A stretch of DNA of 64,000 nucleotides from NCBI RefSeq assembly GCF_039533685.1, contig NZ_BAAATZ010000037.1:124001-188000 (forward strand), given 5' to 3'. Position 1 is the stretch's first letter; every line of letters starts with the position of its first letter. The stretch is from Actinocorallia aurantiaca. Lineage in GTDB: Bacteria > Actinomycetota > Actinomycetes > Streptosporangiales > Streptosporangiaceae. Positions 15,630 through 24,470 of the stretch are shown here, piece after piece. Under the pieces are notes generated by a model. That model was not told the origin of the DNA. It saw only the letters and a program-made list of their open reading frames with translations, and did not search any database. The position numbers and the translations under genes are program-made.

Positions 15630-18551
15630 TCAGCGGCGGGCGTCGGAGACGGCGGCGCGGAAGTCCTCGAGGACGCTGAGTTCCGTGGCCACCGGGGTCA
15701 GGACCTTCTCGTCGGCGACCCGGGCGAGGCTCTCTCTCATCGTGCTCACGATCTTCTCGCCGTGTCTGGCGGCCGAGAGGGCGACCACGTTGCGGCAGGC
15801 CGCGGCGGTGAGGGCGCCCATGCCGACCAGGCAGCTCACCAGGAGGAGCACCCAGGGCAGGATTCCGGTGTCGCCCAGCAGGCCGCCGGGCGAGTCCGCG
15901 AGGCCGAAGACGCCGTAGACCACCAGCAGCACCACCCAGACCGCGCCCAGGACGGCGAGGACGACCAGCAGCAGCTGCCAGATCCGCACCAGCCACCACC
16001 AGCGGGGCACCTGGTTGAAGGACGGGACGACCTCCCGCAGCGCCTTGCCCAGCGCCTCGGGCAGCTCGGAGGCGTTCGACCGGCCCGCCGCGCGCAGGGA
16101 GCGCCGCCACGGTTCGGGGACGTCCCCCGTCACCCCGTCGGTGATGCCGTGCAGGGCGTTGTCCACCTCGCCCTGCTGGGCGCCCATCGGGCCGGTGAAG
16201 GCGCCGCGCAGCTCGTCGCGCAGCTCGGTGAGCCTGATCATGCGCAGCGGGTCGCGCCGCAGCGCGGCCGCCCAGCGGGCGAACGGCCAGCCGACGTAGT
16301 CGGCGGCGCGCAGCTCGTAGGCGCTCTCCATCGACTCGGCCACGGCGGGCACGCCGGCCGCGACGGTCAGCGCGTCCACCAGGCCCTCGGCCCGCTCCTC
16401 GTCGATCTCGACCGGGACGGGACCGCCCTCGGCCAGGACCGCGAAGCGCTCGACGAGCCCGTCCAGGTCGGCTCCGAGCCGGTCGGCGCGGGCGCTCTGG
16501 GCGGTGACGGCCCGGGCCAGGACCTCGCGGAGCCCGTCCACGCCGCCTTCGGTGACCGCGGAGGTGGTGACGATGTGCGGCGAGGCCAGGCCCTCGGACT
16601 CCAGCAGCCGCCGCAGGTCGCTCACGCAGTCGTCGACCTCCTCGGGCTGGAGCCGGTCGACCTGGTTGAGGACGATCAGCGTGACCGAGGCGTGCTGGGC
16701 GAAGGGGACGATGTAGTCGCGGTGCAGGGCGGCGTCGGCGTACTTCTGCGGGTCGACGACCCACACCAGCAGGTCGGCGACGCCGACGAACCGGTCCACC
16801 TCGGCCCGGTGCACCGCCTGGATCGAGTCGTGGTCGGGCAGGTCGATGAGGACGAGCCCTTCGAGGGAGTCCCCTTCCTCGCCCTTCGGCCCGAGCGTCC
16901 CGGCCCGTGCGTATCTGAACCGCTTGTCGATGCCCAGCCAGTCCAGCAGCGGCCCGGCTCCGTCGTGGCCCCACACGCAGGCGTGGGCGGAGGACGTCAT
17001 CGGCCGCCGCATCCCGCTGGGCGACAGCTCCAGCCCGCAGACCGCGTTGAACAGCGAGGACTTGCCGCTCCCGGTGCCTCCGGCCAGGGCCACGACGGTG
17101 TACTCGCCGGACAGCCGCATGCGTTCCCCGGCCCGTTCCAGCAGCGTCGACGCCTCGGCGACCAGCTCCTCGTCCAGCCGGCCGTCGCCCAGCTCGACCA
17201 GCCGCTCCAGCGCCTCGAGCCGCTCGGCGAACGCCACGTCACCGGCTCTGGCCTCGGGCTCCGCCGGCGTCTCCGGCTCCGCCAGGGGAACCTCGGGCAC
17301 CTCGGCGATCTCCAGCTCGGCCTCGGCCTCGGCCTTGACCTCGGGCTCGGCCTTGACCTCAAGCTCGGCCTTGGGCTCGGCCCGCTCGTCGGCTTCGGCG
17401 TCCTCGGAGGCGTCCTCGTCCGCGGCGGGCTCCGTGGCCTCCACCGCTTCGACGACGGCCTCGCCGGGCCCGTCGGACGGGTCCTCGGCGTTCTCGGCCG
17501 TCCCGGCGGCGTCCCCGGCCCGCTCGGCGCTCGCCGCGGCCTCCGCCTCGGCCCGCCTGGCCTCCAGCTCGGCCGAACGCGGCACCCGGTACTCCGCCGA
17601 GGTCAGCGGATCGTCCTCGGGGACCATCGGCCGCCGGGACCGCCGCCCTTCCAGCGGGTCCTCGCCGGAGGCCTCGGCGGCCATCCGCCATCCGAACTCC
17701 GCGCTGGTCAGCGGATCTCCGTCGAACATCCCGGACGTCCCCGGACGCCCGAACTCGCCGCTCGTCAGCGGATCGTCCTCGTCCGTACCCGCCTCGGCGG
17801 AACGGCCGGTCTCTCCGCCCATGCCCTGGTCATCCCCGGCGGAGCCCCTGTCGTAGGAAGCGGGAGCCGAGAAGGGGTCGTCCTGGGAGATCTGGTGGAA
17901 GGACTCCTGCCGGAAACCGTTGACGGACTCTCCGCTCGGCGGAGGCTCGTTTCTGACCCCCCACCGGGAGGGCCTCCCCCGAAGGCCGCCCTTCTTGAAG
18001 AGCTCCTCCTCGGGACGCGCCCGGAAGACCGGAGAGGTGAGGGGGTCCTCCTCGCCCGCCGCCGCGCCCGGACGGCGATCGAACTCACCGCTGGTCAGCG
18101 GGTCGTCCCCGGCGAACCGCCCGGGGACGGAGCGGCGGAGACCACCGCTGATCAGAGGATCGTCCTCGGGGGAGAACCCCCCGAACTCACCGCTCCTCAA
18201 CGGATCGTCGCCGGCCGGTCGCCTCGCGGCGGGCAGGCGGAGGCCGCCCGTGGACAGGGGGTCGTCCTCGAGAGCGGGTTCTTCGAACGCGCTCGCCGAA
18301 GCGCCGTTCCCGGCGGTCCGGGAATCCTCGTCGGAGGCGTCCGGGAAGCGGCGGACCGGGGAGGTGAAGGACTCGTCCTCGGGGGACGGTGGCGGGGTTT
18401 CGGGGTCTCCGGTGGTCAGGGCGTCGTCCTCGGGGAGTGACGGAGCGGGCGGGATGTCGGAGGCGCCGTCCGTGCGGGAGGGAGCGCGGGGATCCAGGCC
18501 GAGGGGGTCTTCTCCGTGGGGAGGTGTCCCGGCCTCGTTCCGGTGGGTCAT
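15630..18551 (-). CDS. Membrane GTPase (YfjP/Era-like) with N-terminal DDPLTSGEF repeats
   Basis: A 973-residue protein. Residues ~35-325 hold about 12 copies of a nine-residue motif close to DDPLTSGEF, spaced 15-30 residues apart; residues ~325-440 are Ala/Glu-rich. A GTPase domain follows: G1 GGTGSGKSS (~490), G3 LIDLPDHDS (~570), G4 NQVD (~627). Two membrane segments (~849-882 and 894-917) lie before a short cytoplasmic tail. The domain is of the dynamin/YfjP type found in bacterial membrane-remodelling GTPases. Its ATG overlaps the upstream GTPase stop (ATGA), so the two are translationally coupled and likely act as a pair. Longer in-frame starts are shadows. Confidence 0.85.
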   Translation of the reverse strand: MTHRNEAGTPPHGEDPLGLDPRAPSRTDGASDIPPAPSLPEDDALTTGDPETPPPSPEDESFTSPVRRFPDASDEDSRTAGNGASASAFEEPALEDDPLSTGGLRLPAARRPAGDDPLRSGEFGGFSPEDDPLISGGLRRSVPGRFAGDDPLTSGEFDRRPGAAAGEEDPLTSPVFRARPEEELFKKGGLRGRPSRWGVRNEPPPSGESVNGFRQESFHQISQDDPFSAPASYDRGSAGDDQGMGGETGRSAEAGTDEDDPLTSGEFGRPGTSGMFDGDPLTSAEFGWRMAAEASGEDPLEGRRSRRPMVPEDDPLTSAEYRVPRSAELEARRAEAEAAASAERAGDAAGTAENAEDPSDGPGEAVVEAVEATEPAADEDASEDAEADERAEPKAELEVKAEPEVKAEAEAELEIAEVPEVPLAEPETPAEPEARAGDVAFAERLEALERLVELGDGRLDEELVAEASTLLERAGERMRLSGEYTVVALAGGTGSGKSSLFNAVCGLELSPSGMRRPMTSSAHACVWGHDGAGPLLDWLGIDKRFRYARAGTLGPKGEEGDSLEGLVLIDLPDHDSIQAVHRAEVDRFVGVADLLVWVVDPQKYADAALHRDYIVPFAQHASVTLIVLNQVDRLQPEEVDDCVSDLRRLLESEGLASPHIVTTSAVTEGGVDGLREVLARAVTAQSARADRLGADLDGLVERFAVLAEGGPVPVEIDEERAEGLVDALTVAAGVPAVAESMESAYELRAADYVGWPFARWAAALRRDPLRMIRLTELRDELRGAFTGPMGAQQGEVDNALHGITDGVTGDVPEPWRRSLRAAGRSNASELPEALGKALREVVPSFNQVPRWWWLVRIWQLLLVVLAVLGAVWVVLLVVYGVFGLADSPGGLLGDTGILPWVLLLVSCLVGMGALTAAACRNVVALSAARHGEKIVSTMRESLARVADEKVLTPVATELSVLEDFRAAVSDARR

Positions 18552-20308
18552 CGGGCGACCTCGAGATTGTACGTGGCCTGGTAGAGGGCTACGGCGAGGC
18601 TCTCGTCGGGGATGTCGACCTGGTCGAGGGCCTGGTTGAAGCGCAGGCTCTCCTCGTCCAGGAGCATGGTGACGCGCTTGCGCAGCTCGGCCTTGGACTT
18701 GGAGCTCATGCCGCGCAGCGACTCGGCGCCGAAGAGGGATTTCAGCAGGCGCTGGGGAACGGCGCTGGTGCCGCCCTCCACGACGACGTCGCTGGTGCCG
18801 TAGCCCAGGATGCCGACCATCAGGACGACCGACAGCGCCTCGTCGTCGAAGGAGACGACCTTGGCGATGGAGCGCTTGATCACGCCCTCGGTGCGGACCA
18901 GCTCCAGGACGTGGTCCTGCCAGCCGCTGACGGCGCGGGTGATGCGCCGGGAGAGTTCGGGCGAGACGTGGCCGAGCTGCTCGGCGAGGTCGCCGAGCAC
19001 GTACCGGCCCGCGGCGTCGGACTGCCAGCGCTGGACGGCCTGTTCCGCGCCCTGTTCGGCGGCGGCCAGGACGAGGGCCTCCAGGGCCGAGCGCAGCGCC
19101 GCCTTGAGCGCGTGGACGCGGGGCGCGGACCGGCGCCGCCGGGCGGAGCCCTTGGGCGCCCGGCTCCGGCCCCGCCGCAGGTGCAGGGCCCGCAGAAGGT
19201 CGCCCGTCCCGGCGAAGTCCTGCCAGCGGGCGAGGACCTCGCCCTGCAGCAGCGAACCGTTGCGGGTGGCCTCGTCCAGCTCGGCCAGCGCGGTGGAGTA
19301 GGCGGACTCCACGTCGCGGGCGAGCCCGTCGCGGCGCATCACCTGCGCCTCGACCTGCTTGGCCAGCTGCGGGACACGGGTGCGGAAGCTGTCGAGGACG
19401 CCGCCGAGCGTCTCGATGATCACCTCGTCGCGGACCTCGGCGTTCTCGGCGAGCTCCAGCAGCCACTCGCGGATGCCGGAGATCGCCTCCTCGGGCAGCC
19501 GGGACTCGGTGATGACGGTCTCGGGGATCTCGAACCGCGGCGCGTCGCCGAACTCCCGCTCGGCGAGCATCTCGGCGAAGTGCTCGGCGATCTCCGCGCC
19601 GGGCCCTGGCTGCACCCGGGAGAGCACGACGCCGATACTGGCGCCCTGCTCGCGGGCCCGCTCCAGCATCCGCCACACCTGGGCATCGGCGTACCGGGCG
19701 GCGGTGGTGACGCAGATCCACAGGTCGGCGGCGGCCATGAGCTTGGTCGCGAACTCGTAGTGGTCGTCGAAGAGCGAGTCGAAGTCGGGGCTGTCGAGCA
19801 GCGCGAGCCCGCGCGGCACCGCCTCGGTGCGGATGACCACGAGCTGGTCGCCGACGACGGCGTCGGGCGCGGGGCCCTCGACGCGGCCCATGGTCGGCAG
19901 CACCCCCGGCGGCCGGTCGCCGGCGCCCATGAACCAGGCGAAGTCCTCGGGGTTGCACACCAGGATGGGGCTGGACGTGGTGGGCCGCAGCACGCCGGTG
20001 CCGGAGACCCGGGCGCCGACGAGCGAGTTGACCAGGGTGGACTTTCCGGCGCCGGTGGACCCGCCGAACACGGCCAGCAGCGGGGTGGCGGCCTGTCTGA
20101 CCCGGGGCAGGACGTAGTCGTCCAGCTGGTCGCGGATCTCCCTGGCCGCCAGGGCGGCGTCGTCGGATCCGGGTACGTCGAGGGTGAAGCGCAGCGCGTC
20201 GATCTGGTCGCGCAGCTCGACGAGGACCCGGCCCAGTGGTGCCGAGTCCTCGGCCGGCGCGGACATGGTCTCGTCGCGCACCGCGCTCTGGTCCGCCGGG
20301 GATGTCAC
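18548..20308 (-). CDS. Dynamin-like GTPase
   Basis: A 586-residue protein. The GTPase domain shows G1 GGSTGAGKST (~82-91), the switch region PTTSSP and G3 LLDSPDFDSL (~172). G4 is not canonical (VVLSRVQ in place of NKxD). The C-terminal half is mostly helical with a Lys/Arg-rich stretch (RRGRSRAPKGSARRRRSAPR) and one hydrophobic patch (ALSVVLMVGILGYG) that may be a lipid-inserting paddle. Such GTPase pairs occur in sporulating actinomycetes; Streptomyces DynA/DynB stabilise FtsZ rings, but orthology is not shown here. It overlaps cobA by ATGA upstream and the repeat GTPase by ATGA downstream. Confidence 0.82.
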   Translation of the reverse strand: MTSPADQSAVRDETMSAPAEDSAPLGRVLVELRDQIDALRFTLDVPGSDDAALAAREIRDQLDDYVLPRVRQAATPLLAVFGGSTGAGKSTLVNSLVGARVSGTGVLRPTTSSPILVCNPEDFAWFMGAGDRPPGVLPTMGRVEGPAPDAVVGDQLVVIRTEAVPRGLALLDSPDFDSLFDDHYEFATKLMAAADLWICVTTAARYADAQVWRMLERAREQGASIGVVLSRVQPGPGAEIAEHFAEMLAEREFGDAPRFEIPETVITESRLPEEAISGIREWLLELAENAEVRDEVIIETLGGVLDSFRTRVPQLAKQVEAQVMRRDGLARDVESAYSTALAELDEATRNGSLLQGEVLARWQDFAGTGDLLRALHLRRGRSRAPKGSARRRRSAPRVHALKAALRSALEALVLAAAEQGAEQAVQRWQSDAAGRYVLGDLAEQLGHVSPELSRRITRAVSGWQDHVLELVRTEGVIKRSIAKVVSFDDEALSVVLMVGILGYGTSDVVVEGGTSAVPQRLLKSLFGAESLRGMSSKSKAELRKRVTMLLDEESLRFNQALDQVDIPDESLAVALYQATYNLEVAR

Positions 20309-21537
20309 GGATCCCGCCCCATATCCGCCGTCAAGTTGCCGATCTCTTCTGCCACGCGCACGACGTCTCCGACGACCACGATCGCCGGTGGCCGCACCCC
20401 GCGCGCCGCCATCTCGTCGGCCACCGTGCCGAGTGACGCGACGAGCGTTCGCTGCCCGGGGAGGGTCCCGTCCTGGACGACCGCTACGGGAGTGTCAGTC
20501 GCCCGACCATAGCGCATGAGAGCATCCGCTATCAGACTCATTCGCTCGACGGCCATCATCAGTACGAGAGTTCCGCGGTTGCGGGCGAGCGCCTCCCAGT
20601 CGACCGTGGAGGCGGGGTGCCCGGGGGGGACGTGCGCGGAGACCACGTGGAACTCCTGGGCCACTCCCCGGTGGGTGACGGGGATGCCCGCCGCGGCGGG
20701 CGCGGCGATGGAGCTGGTGATGCCCGGCACGACCGTCACCGGGACGCCGTGGGCCGCGCAGTACAGCGCCTCCTCGCCGCCCCGGCCGAAGACGAAGTTG
20801 TCGCCGCCCTTGAGCCTGACCACGAACCTGCCCCGCTTGGCGTGTTCGACCAGCAGCTCGTTGATGCGGTCCTGGTGCAGCGCCCGGCCGTAGGGGATCT
20901 TGGCCGCGTCGATCACCTCGACGTCGGCGGCGAGCTCGTCGAGCAGGTCGCGGGGGCCGAGCCTGTCGGTGACGACCACGTCGGCCTGGGCCAGCAGCTG
21001 CCTGCCGCGGACCGTGATCAGGCCGGGGTCGCCGGGGCCTCCTCCGACCAGGGCCACCCCGACGGGCTTGTTCCGGGAGTGCCGGGCCTCGAAGGTGGCG
21101 TCGCGCAGTCCCTCGACGACGGCGTCGCGGATGCCGGCGGACCGGCGCGGGTCGCCGCCGCTCAGCACGCCCACGGTGGTCTCGCCGACCCGTCCGGTGG
21201 CCGGGGTCCAGGCCGCCGCGGCGTGCGCGTCGTCGGCGCGGACGCACCAGACGCGGGCCTCTTCGGCCTCGGCGGCGACGGCGGCGTTGACGGCCGGGTC
21301 GTCGGCGCAGGCCTGGACCAGCCAGGCGCCTTCGAGGTCTCCGGGCCGGTAGGGCCTGCGGTGCCAGACGAGCCGGTCGAGCAGGTCCTCCAGGGAGGGG
21401 GTCACCTCGGGACTGATCAGTTCCACGGCCGCGCCCGAGGCCAGGAGGGTGGGGACGCGCCGCTGGGCGACGCGGCCGCCGCCCACGACGACGACCCGGC
21501 GCCCGGTCAGGCGGAGGCCCAGAAGATACGGCTGCAC
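20305..21537 (-). CDS. cobA: Uroporphyrinogen-III C-methyltransferase with N-terminal siroheme-synthase-like domain
   Basis: A 410-residue enzyme making precorrin-2, the branch point to cobalamin and siroheme. Residues 1-~150 are a Rossmann domain (RRVVVVGGGRVAQRRV) like the precorrin-2 dehydrogenase part of CysG. Residues ~160-400 are the SAM-dependent methyltransferase: VALVGGGPGDPGLITVRG, then VVRLKGGDNFVFGRGGEE and VVPGITSSIAAPAAAGIPVTHRG, all diagnostic for SUMT. The start is GTG. The stop overlaps the dynamin-like gene start (ATGA), tying a metabolic gene to the GTPase pair in one operon, which is functionally odd. Confidence 0.93.
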   Translation of the reverse strand: MQPYLLGLRLTGRRVVVVGGGRVAQRRVPTLLASGAAVELISPEVTPSLEDLLDRLVWHRRPYRPGDLEGAWLVQACADDPAVNAAVAAEAEEARVWCVRADDAHAAAAWTPATGRVGETTVGVLSGGDPRRSAGIRDAVVEGLRDATFEARHSRNKPVGVALVGGGPGDPGLITVRGRQLLAQADVVVTDRLGPRDLLDELAADVEVIDAAKIPYGRALHQDRINELLVEHAKRGRFVVRLKGGDNFVFGRGGEEALYCAAHGVPVTVVPGITSSIAAPAAAGIPVTHRGVAQEFHVVSAHVPPGHPASTVDWEALARNRGTLVLMMAVERMSLIADALMRYGRATDTPVAVVQDGTLPGQRTLVASLGTVADEMAARGVRPPAIVVVGDVVRVAEEIGNLTADMGRDP

Positions 21538-21627
21538 CGGCGAGCTATCCCATCTGCGGCAACGGACTCGACAACTGCTGTGACAACGGTACTCGTCCTT
21601 GAAAGCAGGCCTTACCGCGGAAGGCTT

Positions 21628-22689
21628 TCAGCCCTCGATCGTGACAGTGTCGGAAGAATCGGAGGAGACGGACAACTCGTGGAGCGCCGCGGTGAGCAGC
21701 GCGGTGGACGCGCGGTCCCGCACCGCGATCCTGATCCACTCGGGGCCCAGCCCCGGGAAGGTGTCGCCGCGCCGGACCGCGATCCCCCGCTCCCGCAGCG
21801 CGTCCCTGACTCCGGCCCCGGCCCTCGCCAGCAGGAAGGAGGCCCTGGCGCCGGGGACCACGTGCAGGCCCAGCCCGCGCAGCTCCCCCTCCAGCCGGGC
21901 CCGTTCGGCCGCCAGCTCCCCGGCCCAGGCCTCGGCCTCGGCGAGCGCCCGGTCGCTCGAGCAGGCCTCGATCGCCACCAGCGCCGGGGTGGAGACCGCC
22001 CACAGCGGCTGCGCGCGTTCCAGTTCCGCGATGAGCGGGGCCGGGCCGAGCACGTAACCGGCCCGCAGCCCCGCCAGACCCCAGGTCTTGGTCAGGCTGC
22101 GCAGCACGATCACGTCCGGGTCGCGCGCCAGGCTCTCGGGCTCGCCCGGCACGCAGTCCATGAACGCCTCGTCGACGACGACCGTCCTGCCCTCGCCCGT
22201 CAGCGCGCGCAGCCCGTCCGCCGGATGCAGCACGGACGTCGGGTTCGTCGGGTTGCCGATCATGACGAGGTCGGCGTCCCGGGGCACCGCCGCGGCGTCG
22301 AAGCGGAAGTCCCCCTCCAGGACGACGCGCTCCACCTCGTGGCCGGCCGCCCGCAGCGCCGCCTCGGGCTCGGTGAACTGGGGGTGGACGACCACCGCGC
22401 GGCGCGGGCGCAGCACCCGCGCCAGCAGCACGAACGCCTCCGCCGCGCCCGAGGTGAGCAGCACCTCCTCGGCCGGGCGCCCGTGCCTTCGGGCCACCGC
22501 CTCCCGGGCGCGCCGCCGGTCGGGGTAGGCGGCCAGGTCGGCGACCGACTCGCGGACCAGGTCGGCCAGCCACCGCGGCGGGGTGCCGGCGCGGACGTTG
22601 ACCGCGAAGTCGAGGAGCCCCTCCCCGACCTCGGCGTCCCCGTGGTGGGAGAGGTCGTGGGGGGAGGGGTCGTGCCGTGTGAGGTCCAT
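21628..22689 (-). CDS. cobC: Threonine-phosphate decarboxylase / CobC-type aminotransferase
   Basis: A 353-residue fold-type I PLP enzyme supplying the aminopropanol arm of cobalamin. GNPTNPTSVLHP, VVVDEAFMDCVPGE and SLTKTWGLAGLRAGYVLGPA (PLP-lysine in SLTKTW) are typical of CobC/CobD-like decarboxylases. The N-terminus DLTRHDPSPHDLSHHGDAEV is His/Asp-rich. The ATG at 22689 lies two bases after the cobH stop, so the pair is translationally coupled. A histidinol-phosphate aminotransferase is the alternative for the fold, but the cob context decides. Confidence 0.88.
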   Translation of the reverse strand: MDLTRHDPSPHDLSHHGDAEVGEGLLDFAVNVRAGTPPRWLADLVRESVADLAAYPDRRRAREAVARRHGRPAEEVLLTSGAAEAFVLLARVLRPRRAVVVHPQFTEPEAALRAAGHEVERVVLEGDFRFDAAAVPRDADLVMIGNPTNPTSVLHPADGLRALTGEGRTVVVDEAFMDCVPGEPESLARDPDVIVLRSLTKTWGLAGLRAGYVLGPAPLIAELERAQPLWAVSTPALVAIEACSSDRALAEAEAWAGELAAERARLEGELRGLGLHVVPGARASFLLARAGAGVRDALRERGIAVRRGDTFPGLGPEWIRIAVRDRASTALLTAALHELSVSSDSSDTVTIEG

Positions 22690-22691
22690 GG

Positions 22692-23279
22692 TCAGCCCTG
22701 GTAGTACAGCAGCGCGTTGACCGCCGCCGCGGCGACCGTCGCGCCGCCCTTCTCGCTCACGTTGCTCACCTGCGGCAGGCCGCTGGCGCGCAGCTTGGCC
22801 TTGGCCTCGCCCGCCCCGACGAAGCCCACCGGCAGCCCGACCACCAGGCTGGGCCGCACCCCCCGCAGGATGATCTCCTCCAGGGCGCTGGCGGCGCTGC
22901 CGACCACCCACACCGCGCCGGGCCCCACCTCGGAGTAGGCGAGCCGGACCGCCGCCGCCGACCGGGTGATCCCGGCGGCCTTGGCCATGCGGACGGCCGA
23001 GGGGTCGTCGATCGGGCAGACGACGGGCCGTTCGGTGATCCCGCCCGCCACCTGGGGCACGTCGGCGACGATGGGCGCGCCCGCCCGCAGCGCGTCCAGG
23101 CCCTGGCGCAGGTACCGCTCGTCGGACACCAGGTCGATCGCGTACTCGAGGTCGGCGCTGGCGTGGATGACCCGTTCCGTCACAGCGCGCCACAAAGGCG
23201 GCATCGGCGACAGGTCCACCCGCGAGCGCAGAATCTCATACGAAGCGACCTCGATCGGGTGCGGCTGCCGCACGCTCAT
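22692..23279 (-). CDS. cobH: Precorrin-8X methylmutase
   Basis: A 195-residue enzyme moving the C-11 methyl to C-12 to give hydrogenobyrinate. VTERVIHASADLEYAIDLV carries the catalytic His of the CobH/CbiC family, and LVVGLPVGFVGAGEAKAKL and NVSEKGGATVAAAAVNALLY are also conserved. Length is slightly under the usual ~205-210. A GGAGGA site precedes the ATG. It is the upstream member of the cobH-cobC pair. Confidence 0.93.
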   Translation of the reverse strand: MSVRQPHPIEVASYEILRSRVDLSPMPPLWRAVTERVIHASADLEYAIDLVSDERYLRQGLDALRAGAPIVADVPQVAGGITERPVVCPIDDPSAVRMAKAAGITRSAAAVRLAYSEVGPGAVWVVGSAASALEEIILRGVRPSLVVGLPVGFVGAGEAKAKLRASGLPQVSNVSEKGGATVAAAAVNALLYYQG

Positions 23280-23435
23280 GCCTTTTCCTCCTCCACCCGG
23301 GCCCGCCGCGACGGCGTCCCTGCGGATCTTCTCTCCGACTTCGAGGACCGGCCATCCGCGCCCGTGGCCGCCCGCTCCCGAACGCGGCCCACCGGTACCG
23401 CTCTCGAGCCGGTCACCGGGAGGCGCACGCTGCGG

Positions 23436-24383
23436 TCAGCGTATCGCCCCGGAGACGACGAAGACGGAGCCCGGCTCCTCCGCCCTCCGGCCGCCGGCGG
23501 GCGGGGCCTCGCCGCGGGAGACCGTGAGCCGGACGGACCCGACGGAGTAGCCTCCGGCCTCGAGCGCCTCCCGTGCCGGGCCGACCGCCTCCGGCCCGGG
23601 CGGGACCGTCACGATCACCCGCGGGGCCCGGCGGGCGCACTCCTGGAGCACCGGCGGGCCTCCCCCGCCGACGAAGACCGCGTCGGGGTCGGGCAGGTAC
23701 GGCAGCACCTGGGGCGCCGTGCCGCGCGAGACGGCCAGCCTGACCCCGTGGGCCCTGACGTTGCGGCGGACGGTCTCGCAGGCCTCCTCGTCCCGGTCGA
23801 CCGCGATCACCGCCGCGCCCAGTCGCGCGCATTCGACGCCGACCGCGCCGCCGGTCGAGCCGAGGTCCCAGACGAGGTCGCCGAGCCGGGGGCCGAGCCC
23901 GGCCAGCACCAGCGCCCGCGCCTCGGCGCACAGGACCCGCCCGCGCCGCCCCTCGAAGTCCTCCTCCGGCAGCGCCCAGCCCGCCGGTCCCGGGCGTCCG
24001 GCGGCGAGCCAGCCGGCCGTCTCCCCCCGCCACCGCGGGTCGTGGACGATCACCACCCGGGGATCCCGCCACGGCCGGGTCGTCGCCTCCGCCGGACGCG
24101 CGCGCGTCACCCGCTCGTCCGGGCCGCCCAGCCCCTCGCAGACGACGAACGCGCGCGGTGTCTGCGGGTGCAGCTCCCGTCCGAGTTCGGCCGGGCCCGC
24201 TCCGGGGGCCGTCAGCACGGCCACCTTCGGATGGGCGCGGCAGACGTTGACGGCCCGCCGGAGCCCTCCTTCGCGCGCCGAGACCACCAGCGCGTCCCCG
24301 CCGTCCATCCCGGCCGCGGCGAAAGCCCGCGCGGCCAGCGCGAGCACGCCTTCTTCCAGACCCTCACCCATGACCGTCACCAC
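23436..24383 (-). CDS. cobL: Precorrin-6Y methyltransferase CobL with shortened CbiE half
   Basis: A 315-residue protein against ~400 for normal CobL, which joins CbiE (C5 methylation) and CbiT (C15 methylation/decarboxylation). The CbiT half is complete (VWDLGSTGGAVGVECARLGAAVIAVDRD, SAM site). The CbiE half starts only at DALVVSAREGGLRRAVNVCR, so about the first 110 residues, including the SGDP and first SAM-binding loops, are missing; MVTVMGEGLEEG joins directly to it. The start looks real: a TAACGT box lies 7 bases before the GTG, and only 87 bases separate it from the next gene upstream. C5 methylation may be lost or supplied elsewhere. Confidence 0.82.
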   Translation of the reverse strand: MVTVMGEGLEEGVLALAARAFAAAGMDGGDALVVSAREGGLRRAVNVCRAHPKVAVLTAPGAGPAELGRELHPQTPRAFVVCEGLGGPDERVTRARPAEATTRPWRDPRVVIVHDPRWRGETAGWLAAGRPGPAGWALPEEDFEGRRGRVLCAEARALVLAGLGPRLGDLVWDLGSTGGAVGVECARLGAAVIAVDRDEEACETVRRNVRAHGVRLAVSRGTAPQVLPYLPDPDAVFVGGGGPPVLQECARRAPRVIVTVPPGPEAVGPAREALEAGGYSVGSVRLTVSRGEAPPAGGRRAEEPGSVFVVSGAIR

Positions 24384-24470
24384 ACCTCAGACGTTAGGCG
24401 GCCTTCCCCGTCTCGGGCGGTTCTTCGGCGACATCGGCCCGTCCGGACCCGGCCCCCGCGGTGGAGCGGT

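Noticed and set aside
15630..19958. Open frame of over 1400 codons on the minus strand extending the GTPase gene upstream
   Set aside because: The part above 18551 overlaps the dynamin-like gene in another frame, is Arg/Ala-rich noise, and the ATG at 18551 forms a normal ATGA coupling.
20305..24470. Cobalamin riboswitch controlling the cob genes
   Set aside because: No B12-box or conserved core was seen in the gaps at 21538-21627, 23280-23435 or 24384-24470.
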